From the NCBI GenBank assembly GCA_024409235.1, contig JAKSUA010000019.1:1-43942 (forward strand): 43,942 nucleotides of DNA. Reading direction: 5' to 3'. Under the pieces are notes generated by a model that saw nothing but the letters and a program-made list of their open reading frames with translations, was not told the origin of the DNA and did no database searches. The translations under genes and the position numbers were made by a program. This stretch comes from Bacteroidales bacterium. Lineage in GTDB: Bacteria > Bacteroidota > Bacteroidia > Bacteroidales > UBA1715. Of the stretch, positions 19,653 to 29,616 are shown piece after piece (the stretch's first letter is position 1; each line of letters starts with the position of its first letter).

Positions 19653-21077
19653 TTATTTTGTTTTTAAATATTTGTCAATTGCCGAAGCAGCTTTTCGTCC
19701 AGAAGCTATTGCGCGAACAACCAAGCTAGCACCCGTTGCAGTATCACCAGCAGCAAAAACTTTAGCAACACTACTCATTTGGTTTGCATCAACAGCAACA
19801 TTTCCACGAACATCGTAAGAAACCTGAAGTTCATCTAACAAACCTGTATGAACTGGATGAACGAATCCCATTGCCAAAAGAACCATATCAGCTTCGATAA
19901 CATAAGTCTTACCAGTTTCTTTCATTGACATTTTTCCTGTAGCAGGATCCTTAGACCATTCTACTTCTGCAACTTCAACACCTGTTAACACACCATCTTT
20001 TCCGATGAATCGTTTACTTGCCAAGTTCCAGTAACGGTCACAACCTTCTTCGTGAGAACTTGAAGTTTTCAACACCATTGGATAGTTTGGCCAAGGTGTT
20101 GCAGGGTTGTAACCTACAGGAGGTTTTGGCATGATTTCAATTTGTGTAACAGAAACAGCACCTTGACGAGTTGAAGTTCCTACACAGTCAGAACCTGTAT
20201 CACCACCACCGATAACCAACACTTTCTTACCTTTTGCAGAGATTCTTTCTGCTTCAGAGAATTCTTCACCTGCAATTACATGATTTTGTTGTTGTAACAA
20301 TTGCAACGCAAAATATACACCTTTTAAATCACGTCCTTCGATTGGAAGATCACGAGGTTCGCCTGAACCCATTGTTAAACAAACAGCATCGTATTTGCTC
20401 ATGATTTCGCTACCTTTAATGTCAACACCAATATGAGTGTTTGTAACGAATTCAATACCTTCTGCTTTTAATACATCAAGACGACGTTCAATGACTTTTT
20501 TGTTTAATTTGAAATCAGGAATACCGAAGCGAAGCAAACCACCAATTGCGTTATCTTTTTCGTAAACTGTAACGCTATGTCCCATTTTATTCAACATATC
20601 GGCAGTAGCTAATCCAGCAGGTCCAGAACCAATCACAGCAACCTTTTTACCACTGCGTGTTTTTGGAGGACGAGGAACTATCATTCCTTGAGAGAAAGCA
20701 TACTCAATAAGAGCAGCTTCGTTTTCACGGCAAGTTACTGCTTCACCTGTTTGTGCCAATACACATGATTTTTCACACAATGCTGGACAAACACGACCTG
20801 TAAATTCAGGGAAGTTACTTGTTTCCTGTAACTTAGCTACAGCTTCACGCCAAGTACCTTTGTACATTAAATCTTGCCATTCAGGGTTTTTGTTACCAAG
20901 TGGACAAGCCCAGTGACAAAATGGTACTCCACAATCCATACAACGTGAAGCCTGCAATTTTCTATCTTGAAAGTTCAACGTCTGTTCAACTTCACTGAAA
21001 TCTATAACTCTTTCATGTATTGGACGATAACCCGCTTCTTTTCGACCTATCGTCATAAATGCTTTAGGATTTCCCAT
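19653..21077 (-). CDS. gltD: Glutamate synthase (NADPH) small subunit
   Basis: GltD oxidises NADPH and passes electrons to GltB for conversion of glutamine and 2-oxoglutarate to two glutamates. The N-terminal Fe-S segment has the cysteine clusters CMDCGVPFCHWACP and CPALCEKSC. An FAD site follows (VAVIGSGPAGLATADML), then an NADPH-binding Rossmann motif (VLVIGGGDTGSDC) and a C-terminal FAD motif (VFAAGDTATG). The length, 474, is typical. It starts 21 bp after gltB, so the two are co-transcribed. Confidence 0.96.
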   Translation of the reverse strand: MGNPKAFMTIGRKEAGYRPIHERVIDFSEVEQTLNFQDRKLQASRCMDCGVPFCHWACPLGNKNPEWQDLMYKGTWREAVAKLQETSNFPEFTGRVCPALCEKSCVLAQTGEAVTCRENEAALIEYAFSQGMIVPRPPKTRSGKKVAVIGSGPAGLATADMLNKMGHSVTVYEKDNAIGGLLRFGIPDFKLNKKVIERRLDVLKAEGIEFVTNTHIGVDIKGSEIMSKYDAVCLTMGSGEPRDLPIEGRDLKGVYFALQLLQQQNHVIAGEEFSEAERISAKGKKVLVIGGGDTGSDCVGTSTRQGAVSVTQIEIMPKPPVGYNPATPWPNYPMVLKTSSSHEEGCDRYWNLASKRFIGKDGVLTGVEVAEVEWSKDPATGKMSMKETGKTYVIEADMVLLAMGFVHPVHTGLLDELQVSYDVRGNVAVDANQMSSVAKVFAAGDTATGASLVVRAIASGRKAASAIDKYLKTK

Positions 21078-21098
21078 AACAATTTGCTTTTTGATTGA

Positions 21099-24000
21099 TT
21101 AATAATCGCGTTCTACTTCTGCAATTTTCTTGTTAATTGCTGCAATCTTCTCATCATGAAGTACCTTCTTGTATTCAATTGGAACAACCTTGATAAATTT
21201 ACCCGCATAATCATTCCAATTTGTCAAGATACGTTTTGCAAGAGGACTTCCTGTGTAAGTGTAGTGCTTGTAGATAAGATTTTGAAGTTCATTTGCATCT
21301 TGGTTGTCTTCAAGAAGAGACAATTCAACCATTTCCATATTACAGAAATAATCGAAGTTGCCTTGTTCATTTAGAACATACGCAATACCACCACTCATAC
21401 CAGCAGCGAAGTTACGTCCTGTTGAACCAAGAATTACTGCACGACCACCAGTCATATATTCACAACAGTGATCACCTACACCTTCTACTACAGCTATTGC
21501 ACCACTATTTCGAACGCAGAATCTTTCACCTACGCGACCGCTGATGTACACTTCACCAGAAGTTGCTCCATAAAGGATTGTGTTACCTGCAATAATGTTT
21601 TCTTCTGGAACGTATGTTGTACCTTCTCCTGGCATAATTGCAATGCGACCACCTGAAAGACCTTTACCAATGTAGTCATTTGAATCACCTTCCAATCGGA
21701 AAGAAACACCTTTTGTAAGGAATGCACCGAAACTTTGACCTGCAGAACCTTTGAAGTTTACTTTGATAGTATCTTCTGGCAAACCTGCTTCTCCGTATTT
21801 CTTTACAATCTCACCAGAAAGCATTGCACCGACTGTACGATCTGTATTTTCGATTTCGAAAGACAATTCTGTCTTCGCACATTTTTCGATAGAATCTTTT
21901 GCCTGAGCAATCATCTTGTGATCGATACCTTCTTCAACTTTGTTGATTCCGAATTTTACACAATGAAGCGCATTTGTTTTTGCTTCTTCTGGCATATAAA
22001 TCAATTTAGAGATATCGATTTTGCCAATCTTAGGATTGCAGTCAAATTTCTTTTGTACCAATAAGTCTGCACGACCAACAGCTTCGTTCAATGTCTTGAA
22101 ACCAAGTTGAGCCAAATGTTCACGGATATCTTCTGCCAAGAAGTTGAAGAAGTTTACAAGATATTGATAGTGACCGATGAAGCGTTTACGCAATTCTGGA
22201 TCTTGTGTTGCAACACCCATAGGACAAGTATTCTTGTGACATTTACGCATCATAACACAACCAAGAACTATCAATGTACTTGTACCAAAACCGAATTCTT
22301 CAGCACCAAGCAATGCAGAGATGATTACATCGCGACCAGTTTTCAACTGACCATCAGCTTGTAGGCGTACAAGACCACGAAGGTTATTGATTACCAATGT
22401 TTGTTGTGCTTCTGCTAAACCAAGTTCACCTGGAAGACCTGCATGTTTTACAGAACTTACCGGACTAGCACCTGTACCACCTTCTGCACCAGAAATCAAG
22501 ATTAAGTCAGCTTTTGCTTTAGCAACACCGGCTGCAATTGTACCTACACCTGTTTCAGAAACCAACTTAACGCTGATAGCAGCTTGAGGGTTTACGTTTC
22601 TCAAATCGTAGATTAATTGTTTCAAGTCTTCGATTGAGTAGATATCGTGGTGAGGTGGAGGCGAAATCAAAGAGATGCCTGGGATAGAGTGACGAGTTTT
22701 TGCAATCACTTTATCTACTTTGAAACCTGGCAACTGACCACCTTCTCCTGGTTTTGCACCTTGTGCAACCTTGATTTGAATTTCGTCGGCATTTACCAAA
22801 TATTCTGTAGTTACACCGAAACGACCTGAAGCAACTTGTTTGATAGCACTACGAGTTGACAACCCATCTTCGCGTGGTTTGTAGCGGTCTGAATCTTCAC
22901 CACCTTCACCAGTGTTGCTCTTAGTACCAAGTTTGTTCATTGCGATTGCAATTGCTTCGTGAGCTTCAGCACTGATAGCTCCAAACGACATTGCACCAGT
23001 AACAAGATGTTTTACGATTTCGCTTGCTGGTTCAACTTCGCTGATATCGATAGGATTTTTCTTATAATCCATGAAATCGCGCAACCACATTGGATGAGCT
23101 TTTTCATCTACAGCCTTAGTGAATTCTTTATATTTTGCATAGTCACCTGTACGAGTTGCAATCTGCAATTTTGAGATTGTTTCTGGGTTCCAAGCGTGTA
23201 ATTCACCATCCTTACGGAATGCATAGTTACCTGCATTATCTATTGTCCATTGATCCATATCGGCTTCGAAGGCTGCTTTGTGAGCAGAAACAGCATCACG
23301 GTAGATATCAGACATATCAATACCTTCGATTTTTGAGTTAGTACCCTTGAAGTATTTGTCCAATACATACGAACCGATACCAACAGCTTCGAAAATTTGT
23401 GCACCACGGTAACTTCTGATTGTTGCGATACCCATCTTAGACATAATCTTCATGATACCTTTTGTTACCGCTTTAATATAGTGTGCTTGTGCACTTTCGT
23501 AGTCAAGAGAAATGTTACCGTTCTTAATTTCTTCTTTCAACACTGCGAATGCCATATATGGGTTGATGATGTTTGCACCAAATCCACACAATAATGCGAA
23601 ATGCATAACTTCGCGTGGTTCAGCAGTTTCAACAACGATGGCACTTTGCATACGTTTGCGTTTTTCTACCAAATAATGGTGAACAGCAGACACAGCCAAC
23701 AAAGAAGGAATTGCAGCATGAGTTGCATCAACAGAACGGTCGCTCAAAACGATGTAGTTTTTACCTTCATCGATTGCTTTTTCTGCTGCGATACACATAT
23801 CGTCAACAGCTTTTTCGAAACCTTCTACACCTGCAGCTGGTTCGAATGTCATAGGAATCACAGTTGTAGTGAAACCTTTATAGTTCAAGTTCAACAACAA
23901 GTCAAACTCTCTATTTGTCAAGATAGGATTTTTAACCTTCAACAACTTGCATATTTCTGGAGTTGGTTCCAACAAATTTGAGTGAACAGAACCAACATAA

Positions 24001-25607
24001 CTCATCATTGACATTACCAATTCTTCGCGGATTGGGTCAATTGGTGGGTTTGTTACCTGAGCAAACAACTGACGGAAATATGCAAACAATCGTTGTGGTT
24101 TGTCCGACATAACAGCAAGTGGCGTATCGTTACCCATTGAGTTTACAGGTTCCTTACCTTCGACAGCCATTGCGTCAATCAACATATCGATATCTTCTTT
24201 TGTGTAGCCGAATTCCTTAACCATTTGTTTGTAGTTAGGAAGTTCGATTTTTTCAGCACGACCAGAAGTGATAGTAGAAAGGTCAATACAGTTTTTATTG
24301 ATCCAATCTCTGTAAGGATATGCTTTTGCTAAATTATCTTTTATTTCTGCATCACGATAGATTGTTCCTGTTTCTGTATCAACAAGTATCATTTTACCTG
24401 GACTGAAACGACCTTTTTCGCGAACATCAGCAGCATCGAATTTCAATACACCTGTTTCTGAAGCAGCAACCATCAAGTCATCTTTGGTGATTACATAACG
24501 AGCTGGACGCAAACCGTTTCTATCAAGCATACCGCCGGCATAACGACCATCAGTAAACATTAAGTCAGCAGGTCCATCCCATGGTTCCATGAACATACTG
24601 TTATATTCATAGAATGCTTTCAAATCATCTGGAATAGGGTTTTTAGAGTTCCAACTTTCTGGTACAAGCATAGACAAAGCGTGTGGCAATGACATACCAG
24701 ACATCATTAAGAACTCGAATACGTTATCGAGTGATGCACTATCACTCATATCTGGTTGAATAATAGGATACAATTCCTTCAAGTCGCCAAGTTTCTCTGA
24801 ACTCAAGATACTTTCGCGAGCAGTCATCCAGAATCTGTTTCCTTTAATCGTATTGATTTCACCGTTGTGACCCAACAAACGGAATGGTTGTGCCAAATCC
24901 CAAGTTGGGAATGTATTTGTACTAAAACGTGAGTGAACAAGAGCGATAGCACTTGTGAAGTTTGGATGAGTTAGATCCGCATAATACTCACGCAATTGAG
25001 GAGATGTCAACATACCTTTGTACACAATGGTTTTTGTTGACAAGCTATTCACATAGAAACTACGTTTTTCTGCCAAATCAGCATTCATAATTGCAATCTC
25101 CGCTTTCTTACGGACGATGTACAATTTGCGTTCAAGTTCTTCTTGACTTGCACCACCAGAGATGAACACTTGTTTTGTTTGTGGTTCTGTTGCAAGCGAA
25201 CCTTCACCCAAAATCGAGCTATTTACAGGAACATCACGAACAGCGAAAAGATTCAAAGATTCTTTCTCGATTTCTTGTTTCAAGATATTCATACAGATTG
25301 AAGCTTCACCTTCATTCTTTGGTAAGAATATTAAACCTGTTCCGTAACGACCTTTTTCAGGAACGGCAATTCCTTGAAGAAGGATAAATTCATGAGGGAT
25401 TTGTACCAATATACCAGCACCATCACCTGTGTTTGCATCAATACCTTCTGCACCACGGTGATTCATGTGTTCCAACACTTGTAGACCTTTCTCTACAATG
25501 TCGTGAGATTTCCCTCCATGTAGCTGAATTACAAGCCCAACACCACAAGCATCATGCTCATTTTCGGGACTATACAATCCCTGATGTTTTGGATAAAAAC
25601 ATTTCAT
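21099..25607 (-). CDS. gltB: Glutamate synthase large subunit
   Basis: The 1502-residue subunit carries the catalytic core of GOGAT. A 20-residue propeptide precedes Cys21 (DACGVGLV), the glutaminase nucleophile of the class II amidotransferase domain (about 21-430). A central domain follows. The FMN-binding synthase barrel (about 820-1190) contains the 3Fe-4S cysteines in CVMMRKCHKNTCPMG, and the GXGXG beta-helix (about 1250-1460) closes the protein. It lies 71 bp downstream of glnN across a terminator-like hairpin, and gltD follows. GlnN plus GltBD form the GS-GOGAT cycle. Confidence 0.97.
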   Translation of the reverse strand: MKCFYPKHQGLYSPENEHDACGVGLVIQLHGGKSHDIVEKGLQVLEHMNHRGAEGIDANTGDGAGILVQIPHEFILLQGIAVPEKGRYGTGLIFLPKNEGEASICMNILKQEIEKESLNLFAVRDVPVNSSILGEGSLATEPQTKQVFISGGASQEELERKLYIVRKKAEIAIMNADLAEKRSFYVNSLSTKTIVYKGMLTSPQLREYYADLTHPNFTSAIALVHSRFSTNTFPTWDLAQPFRLLGHNGEINTIKGNRFWMTARESILSSEKLGDLKELYPIIQPDMSDSASLDNVFEFLMMSGMSLPHALSMLVPESWNSKNPIPDDLKAFYEYNSMFMEPWDGPADLMFTDGRYAGGMLDRNGLRPARYVITKDDLMVAASETGVLKFDAADVREKGRFSPGKMILVDTETGTIYRDAEIKDNLAKAYPYRDWINKNCIDLSTITSGRAEKIELPNYKQMVKEFGYTKEDIDMLIDAMAVEGKEPVNSMGNDTPLAVMSDKPQRLFAYFRQLFAQVTNPPIDPIREELVMSMMSYVGSVHSNLLEPTPEICKLLKVKNPILTNREFDLLLNLNYKGFTTTVIPMTFEPAAGVEGFEKAVDDMCIAAEKAIDEGKNYIVLSDRSVDATHAAIPSLLAVSAVHHYLVEKRKRMQSAIVVETAEPREVMHFALLCGFGANIINPYMAFAVLKEEIKNGNISLDYESAQAHYIKAVTKGIMKIMSKMGIATIRSYRGAQIFEAVGIGSYVLDKYFKGTNSKIEGIDMSDIYRDAVSAHKAAFEADMDQWTIDNAGNYAFRKDGELHAWNPETISKLQIATRTGDYAKYKEFTKAVDEKAHPMWLRDFMDYKKNPIDISEVEPASEIVKHLVTGAMSFGAISAEAHEAIAIAMNKLGTKSNTGEGGEDSDRYKPREDGLSTRSAIKQVASGRFGVTTEYLVNADEIQIKVAQGAKPGEGGQLPGFKVDKVIAKTRHSIPGISLISPPPHHDIYSIEDLKQLIYDLRNVNPQAAISVKLVSETGVGTIAAGVAKAKADLILISGAEGGTGASPVSSVKHAGLPGELGLAEAQQTLVINNLRGLVRLQADGQLKTGRDVIISALLGAEEFGFGTSTLIVLGCVMMRKCHKNTCPMGVATQDPELRKRFIGHYQYLVNFFNFLAEDIREHLAQLGFKTLNEAVGRADLLVQKKFDCNPKIGKIDISKLIYMPEEAKTNALHCVKFGINKVEEGIDHKMIAQAKDSIEKCAKTELSFEIENTDRTVGAMLSGEIVKKYGEAGLPEDTIKVNFKGSAGQSFGAFLTKGVSFRLEGDSNDYIGKGLSGGRIAIMPGEGTTYVPEENIIAGNTILYGATSGEVYISGRVGERFCVRNSGAIAVVEGVGDHCCEYMTGGRAVILGSTGRNFAAGMSGGIAYVLNEQGNFDYFCNMEMVELSLLEDNQDANELQNLIYKHYTYTGSPLAKRILTNWNDYAGKFIKVVPIEYKKVLHDEKIAAINKKIAEVERDY

Positions 25608-25634
25608 ATGCGTATTAATTTTTAAGTTTCGAGG

Positions 25635-25663
25635 AAAAGGGACAGTTTATAACAAACTGTCCC
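25635..25663 (-). terminator. Terminator or attenuating hairpin between glnN and gltB
   Basis: On the minus strand GGGACAGTTT pairs perfectly with AAACTGTCCC (10 bp, 5-base loop), followed by TTTTCC. The short T tract suggests partial termination, so some read-through into gltBD is likely. Confidence 0.7.
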
Positions 25664-25678
25664 ATAATCATTTATATT

Positions 25679-27874
25679 CTATCGAATGAATAACAATTCT
25701 CTGTATTTTGGCAATGTCCACATTTCATCGTCAATTATCATTTCTAATTTATCGGCATGATAACGGATTTTGTCGAAATGGCACAATACAGTATCTTGGT
25801 AAGCAAACGCTTTTTCACGTTCACCAGTAAGTTTATTTGCAACTTTACGAGCTTCAACCATTTTTTCTACTGTATCTTTTATAGCAGAAATATGTTCAGA
25901 AATTTCTTCGATAGTTGAATTGTCGTGAGCAGATAGTTTTTCTGCTTTCTTGCGTTCGTAAACCTGAGTCATTTTGTACACATTGTCCAAAAGAACTGAC
26001 TGATAACGAGTTGCAACAGGAATAATATGGTTCAAAACGATATCGCCTAATACACGAGCCTCGATTTGGATTTTCTTAGTGTATATTTCCCATTTAACTT
26101 CGTTACGAGCTTCCAATTCTTTTGCAGAGAACACACCACAGTCTTCAAACATTTTCACTGTAGCTGGTTTTGTGTAAGCATCGTAAATAGCAGGAACGCT
26201 TGATTCACAATCTAAGCCACGTTTTGCTGCTTCTTTCTTCCATTCATCGCTGTAACCATTACCATCAAAACGAATTACCTTCGATTCTTTGATGTATTTT
26301 TTCAATACAGTAAAGATAGCTTCATCTTTACCCATACCTTTCTTAATATTTGCATCCACATCAGCTTTGAATTCTTTCAACTGAGCTGCAATTGCAGTAT
26401 TAAGTGCAATCATACCTGAACCACAGTTTGCTGATGAACCAACAGCACGGAATTCGAAGCGGTTACCTGTGAAAGCAAATGGAGATGTACGGTTACGATC
26501 AGTGTTATCCAACAATACTTCTGGTAATTGAGAAACACCAAGGTTAAATTTACGTTTACCTTCAATTGTGATAGCTTCTTCTACTTTGCTCTTTTCAATC
26601 TTGTCAAGAATTGCTGACAATTGAGTTCCCAAGAATACTGAAATGATTGCTGGAGGTGCTTCGTTAGCTCCCAAACGGTGAGAGTTTTGAGCTGTCATGA
26701 TAGAAGCTTTCAACAACGCATTGTTTTTGTAAACTGCCATCAATGTGTTTACAACAAATGTTACAAACTGTAAGTTTTCTGTAGCGTTTTTACCTGGAGT
26801 GAACAAACCTACACCTGTATCTGTTCCAAGTGACCAGTTGTTGTGTTTACCAGAACCGTTGATGCCAGCGAATGGTTTTTCGTGAAGTAATACACGGAAA
26901 CCATGTTTACGGGCAACACGTTTCATGATAGACATGATTAACAAGTTTTGGTCGTTAGCCAAGTTTGTTTCACCAAAGATTGGTGCTAATTCAAACTGGT
27001 TAGGAGCAACCTCATTGTGACGAGTTTTGCAAGGAATACCATATTTGTATGCCTCGAATTCGATTTCTTTCATGCAAGCTTGTACACGTTCTGGAATAGA
27101 ACCGAAATAATGGTCTTCCAACTGTTGGTTCTTTGCAGATTCGTGACCAACCAATGTACGGCCAGTCAACAATAAGTCTGGACGAGCTGCGTACAAACCT
27201 TCGTCAACCAAGAAATATTCTTGTTCCCATCCAAGGTAAGAATATACTTTCTTAACGTTTTTGTCAAAATAATGACAAACATCAACAGCTGCTTTGTTTA
27301 CTGCGTTCAATGCTTTCAACAATGGAGCTTTGTAGTCAAGAGCTTCACCTGTATAAGACACGAATACAGTTGGAATACACAATGTATCATCTACGATGAA
27401 TGCTGGAGATGAAGGATCCCATGCTGAATAACCGCGGGCTTCGAATGTATTACGCAAACCTCCACTTGGGAAACTTGATGCGTCTGGTTCTTGCTGAGCC
27501 AACAATTTTCCTGAAAATTCTTCAATAACACCTTCTCCAGGAGCACCTGAATATTCTATGAAAGAATCATGTTTTTCAGCAGTTCCGTCTGTTAATGGCT
27601 GGAACCAGTGTGTATAGTGAGTTGCACCCAACTCCATAGCCCACTGTTTCATACCTGCTGCAACGTGATTTGCGATGTCTCTGTCTAATGTCGCACCATT
27701 ATCGATTACATCACGAATCTTTTTAACTGTTTCTTTTGACAAGTATTTAGCCATTTGCTCACGACCAAACACATATTTCCCGAAATACTCCGATGTATTT
27801 TCTTTCGGAGCTTCAACAGCTACAACTTTTTTCTTAAAAGCTTCGCTTACGACTTGAAATCTTAAGTTTGACAT
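25679..27874 (-). CDS. glnN: Glutamine synthetase type III
   Basis: This enzyme makes glutamine from glutamate, ammonia and ATP. At 731 residues it has the GSIII length (Bacteroides GlnN is about 729) and not the roughly 450-470 of type I. Recognisable stretches are AEKHDSFIEYSG, the substrate-region motif KTRHNEVAPNQFELAP, GINGSGKHNNWSLGT (ammonium and ATP region) and RFEFRAVGSSANC. It begins 11 bp after dapL, so dapL and glnN share a transcript. GSIII lacks the adenylylation loop of type I, so control is more likely transcriptional. Confidence 0.96.
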   Translation of the reverse strand: MSNLRFQVVSEAFKKKVVAVEAPKENTSEYFGKYVFGREQMAKYLSKETVKKIRDVIDNGATLDRDIANHVAAGMKQWAMELGATHYTHWFQPLTDGTAEKHDSFIEYSGAPGEGVIEEFSGKLLAQQEPDASSFPSGGLRNTFEARGYSAWDPSSPAFIVDDTLCIPTVFVSYTGEALDYKAPLLKALNAVNKAAVDVCHYFDKNVKKVYSYLGWEQEYFLVDEGLYAARPDLLLTGRTLVGHESAKNQQLEDHYFGSIPERVQACMKEIEFEAYKYGIPCKTRHNEVAPNQFELAPIFGETNLANDQNLLIMSIMKRVARKHGFRVLLHEKPFAGINGSGKHNNWSLGTDTGVGLFTPGKNATENLQFVTFVVNTLMAVYKNNALLKASIMTAQNSHRLGANEAPPAIISVFLGTQLSAILDKIEKSKVEEAITIEGKRKFNLGVSQLPEVLLDNTDRNRTSPFAFTGNRFEFRAVGSSANCGSGMIALNTAIAAQLKEFKADVDANIKKGMGKDEAIFTVLKKYIKESKVIRFDGNGYSDEWKKEAAKRGLDCESSVPAIYDAYTKPATVKMFEDCGVFSAKELEARNEVKWEIYTKKIQIEARVLGDIVLNHIIPVATRYQSVLLDNVYKMTQVYERKKAEKLSAHDNSTIEEISEHISAIKDTVEKMVEARKVANKLTGEREKAFAYQDTVLCHFDKIRYHADKLEMIIDDEMWTLPKYRELLFIR

Positions 27875-27885
27875 ATAATTATATT

Positions 27886-29091
27886 TTAGATTAATATTTT
27901 TTTAATTCTATCTATTGCCTCTTCGCAGTTTTCCTTTGTTCCAAAAGATGTCATTCTCACATATCCTTCTCCACTTGGACCAAATCCTACTCCCGGAGTT
28001 ACCACTACATTACATTTTTCAAGTAAGAAATCGAAGAAATCCCATGAACCCATTCCCTGAGGAGTTTTCACCCAAATATATGGGGCATTCACACCGCCAT
28101 ACACCTGCATTCCTATCGAAGCCAAACCTTCCCGTATAAAATTAGCATTATTTAAATAATATGCAATGTTTTCTTTTGTTTCTTTTTGACCCTGAGGACT
28201 ATAAACAGCCTCTGCCGCTCTCTGTACTATGTACGAAGTTCCGTTGAACTTTGTACACTGACGACGGTTCCAAAGTTTGTTCAACGCAATCAAAGAACCA
28301 TCCGGAGCCGAAGCTTTCACTGTTTTTGGCACAACTGTATAACCGCAACGAACTCCCGTAAAACCTGCTGTTTTCGAAAAACTGCGGAATTCTATTGCCA
28401 CATCCTTCGCTCCTGGTATTTCATATATACTATGCGGAACATCTTCTTCCGTAATAAAAGCTTCATATGCTGAATCGTACAATATCAAAGAACCTTTTTC
28501 TTTAGCAAAATCAACAAATTTCTTCAATTCTGATTTTGTTAAAGTTGTTCCCGTCGGATTGTTTGGATAACATAGATAAATAATATCAGGAGTTTTTTCC
28601 GGTAATGTCGGAATAAAGTTGTTCTCTGCAGAACACGACATATACATTATGTTATCCGCACGGCCTGCCATGATATTTGTATCTACATACACCGGATATA
28701 CAGGATCTGTTACAACCACCAAATTATCTGTATCGAAAAGATCACCGATATTTCCCAAGTCGCTCTTTGCACCGTCGCTTATAAACACTTCATCCGCATC
28801 AAGCGTAATTCCACGGGAATTATAATCATGCTTAATTATTTTCTCAATTAAGAATTTATACCCCTGTTCCGGACCATAACCGCGGAAAGTTTCCTGCACT
28901 CCCATCTCATCAACAGCAGTATGAAGCGACTTAATTACTTCATTACACAAAGGACGTGTAACATCACCGATACCAAGACTTATTATCTTAGCATCTACAT
29001 GAGAAGATCTATACTCAGCCGTTTTATGAGCTATCTCTGAGAACAAATAACTCTCACGTATTTTACTGAAATTGTTGTTAACACGAACCAT
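27886..29091 (-). CDS. dapL: LL-diaminopimelate aminotransferase
   Basis: DapL converts tetrahydrodipicolinate directly to LL-diaminopimelate with glutamate as amino donor, a short cut in lysine and peptidoglycan synthesis. It is a fold-type I PLP enzyme: PNNPTGTTL, the Schiff-base lysine Lys240 in SFSKTAGFTGVRCGY, and a C-terminal Arg region. The start sequence (VNNNFSKIRESYLFSEIA) and GIGDVTRPL are typical of DapL rather than of general aspartate aminotransferases. It heads the minus-strand run dapL-glnN-gltB-gltD-asnB, and its use of glutamate fits that setting. Confidence 0.93.
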   Translation of the reverse strand: MVRVNNNFSKIRESYLFSEIAHKTAEYRSSHVDAKIISLGIGDVTRPLCNEVIKSLHTAVDEMGVQETFRGYGPEQGYKFLIEKIIKHDYNSRGITLDADEVFISDGAKSDLGNIGDLFDTDNLVVVTDPVYPVYVDTNIMAGRADNIMYMSCSAENNFIPTLPEKTPDIIYLCYPNNPTGTTLTKSELKKFVDFAKEKGSLILYDSAYEAFITEEDVPHSIYEIPGAKDVAIEFRSFSKTAGFTGVRCGYTVVPKTVKASAPDGSLIALNKLWNRRQCTKFNGTSYIVQRAAEAVYSPQGQKETKENIAYYLNNANFIREGLASIGMQVYGGVNAPYIWVKTPQGMGSWDFFDFLLEKCNVVVTPGVGFGPSGEGYVRMTSFGTKENCEEAIDRIKKILI

Positions 29092-29245
29092 TTTCTCTAC
29101 TGTCTTTTAAAAACAATACAAAAGAACAAAATTTACTTTTAATTTAAAAGCTTTTTTAAAAAAAAAGTTTAATTCATTAATAGATTACGAGTTTTTCGTA
29201 TGTAAAACCAAAACTTCACTTACATTTTCCCCCATAATCAACAAT

Positions 29246-29253
29246 CAAATCTA
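29246..29253 (-). promoter_or_regulatory. Possible -7 box (TAGATTTG) for dapL-glnN
   Basis: TAGATTTG on the minus strand matches TAnnTTTG, with TTTT 19 bp upstream in place of TTTG. Transcription from here gives a leader of about 150 nt rich in A/T hairpins (the AAGCTTTTAAATTAAAAG area near 29140). Confidence 0.35.
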
Positions 29254-29413
29254 TACTTATTTTTCAAATATTAAAAATCGCATCTGCTCATTTCTATATA
29301 TATAATGTATAAAACAATTTAATCCGTTAATCATTTTTTCTTATCGTATTTATTTTTTTAATTTTTTTGTAAAAATTTTTTTAGATTTTTAAACATAATT
29401 CAAAAATTAGTTA

Positions 29414-29421
29414 TATGTTTG
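29414..29421 (+). promoter_or_regulatory. Candidate -7 box (TATGTTTG) of the barrel-glnB-amt operon
   Basis: TATGTTTG matches TAnnTTTG. No -33 TTTG is seen at the right distance, so an activator may be needed. The start would be near 29428. Confidence 0.5.
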
Positions 29422-29541
29422 CATTGTCAAAAAGAACAGATGGTACTATTGAACAACATACAGATTAATAAAAATCAGCCCGAAGGGGCTGTTATTTATA
29501 ATTGTGTTCAGCAGAACAACAGAGAATAGTTAAGAAATCTT

Positions 29542-29576
29542 CTAAAAGAAAACTGGTGCACCTTTCTTTTAGTTTT
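29542..29576 (+). terminator. Terminator-like hairpin in the amt-operon leader
   Basis: CTAAAAGAAA pairs with TTTCTTTTAG (10 bp), with an inner GGTG/CACC, and TTTT follows. It lies about 40 bp before the first start codon and upstream of the whole operon, the position of an attenuator. Confidence 0.55.
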
Positions 29577-29616
29577 AAAGTAAAAAAAAATAAATAAAAC
29601 ATTAGAAATTAAAGTC

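Larger units (their letters stand above)
29092..29616. promoter_or_regulatory. 525-bp divergent control region between dapL and the amt operon
   Basis: No gene is seen here. The left half is very AT-rich and should hold the dapL-glnN promoter on the minus strand. The right half holds the amt-operon promoter (29414-29421) and a structured leader of about 190 nt with three hairpins: CAGCCC-GAAG-GGGCTG (29476-29491), TGTTC-AGCA-GAACA (29505-29518) and a terminator-like one (29542-29576). The octamer GAACAACA occurs twice (29451 and 29514). Confidence 0.6.

Noticed and set aside
23601..23981. Plus-strand frame of 126 codons inside gltB
   Set aside because: It is Cys/His/Phe-rich, typical of antisense to a coding gene, and gltB is intact there.
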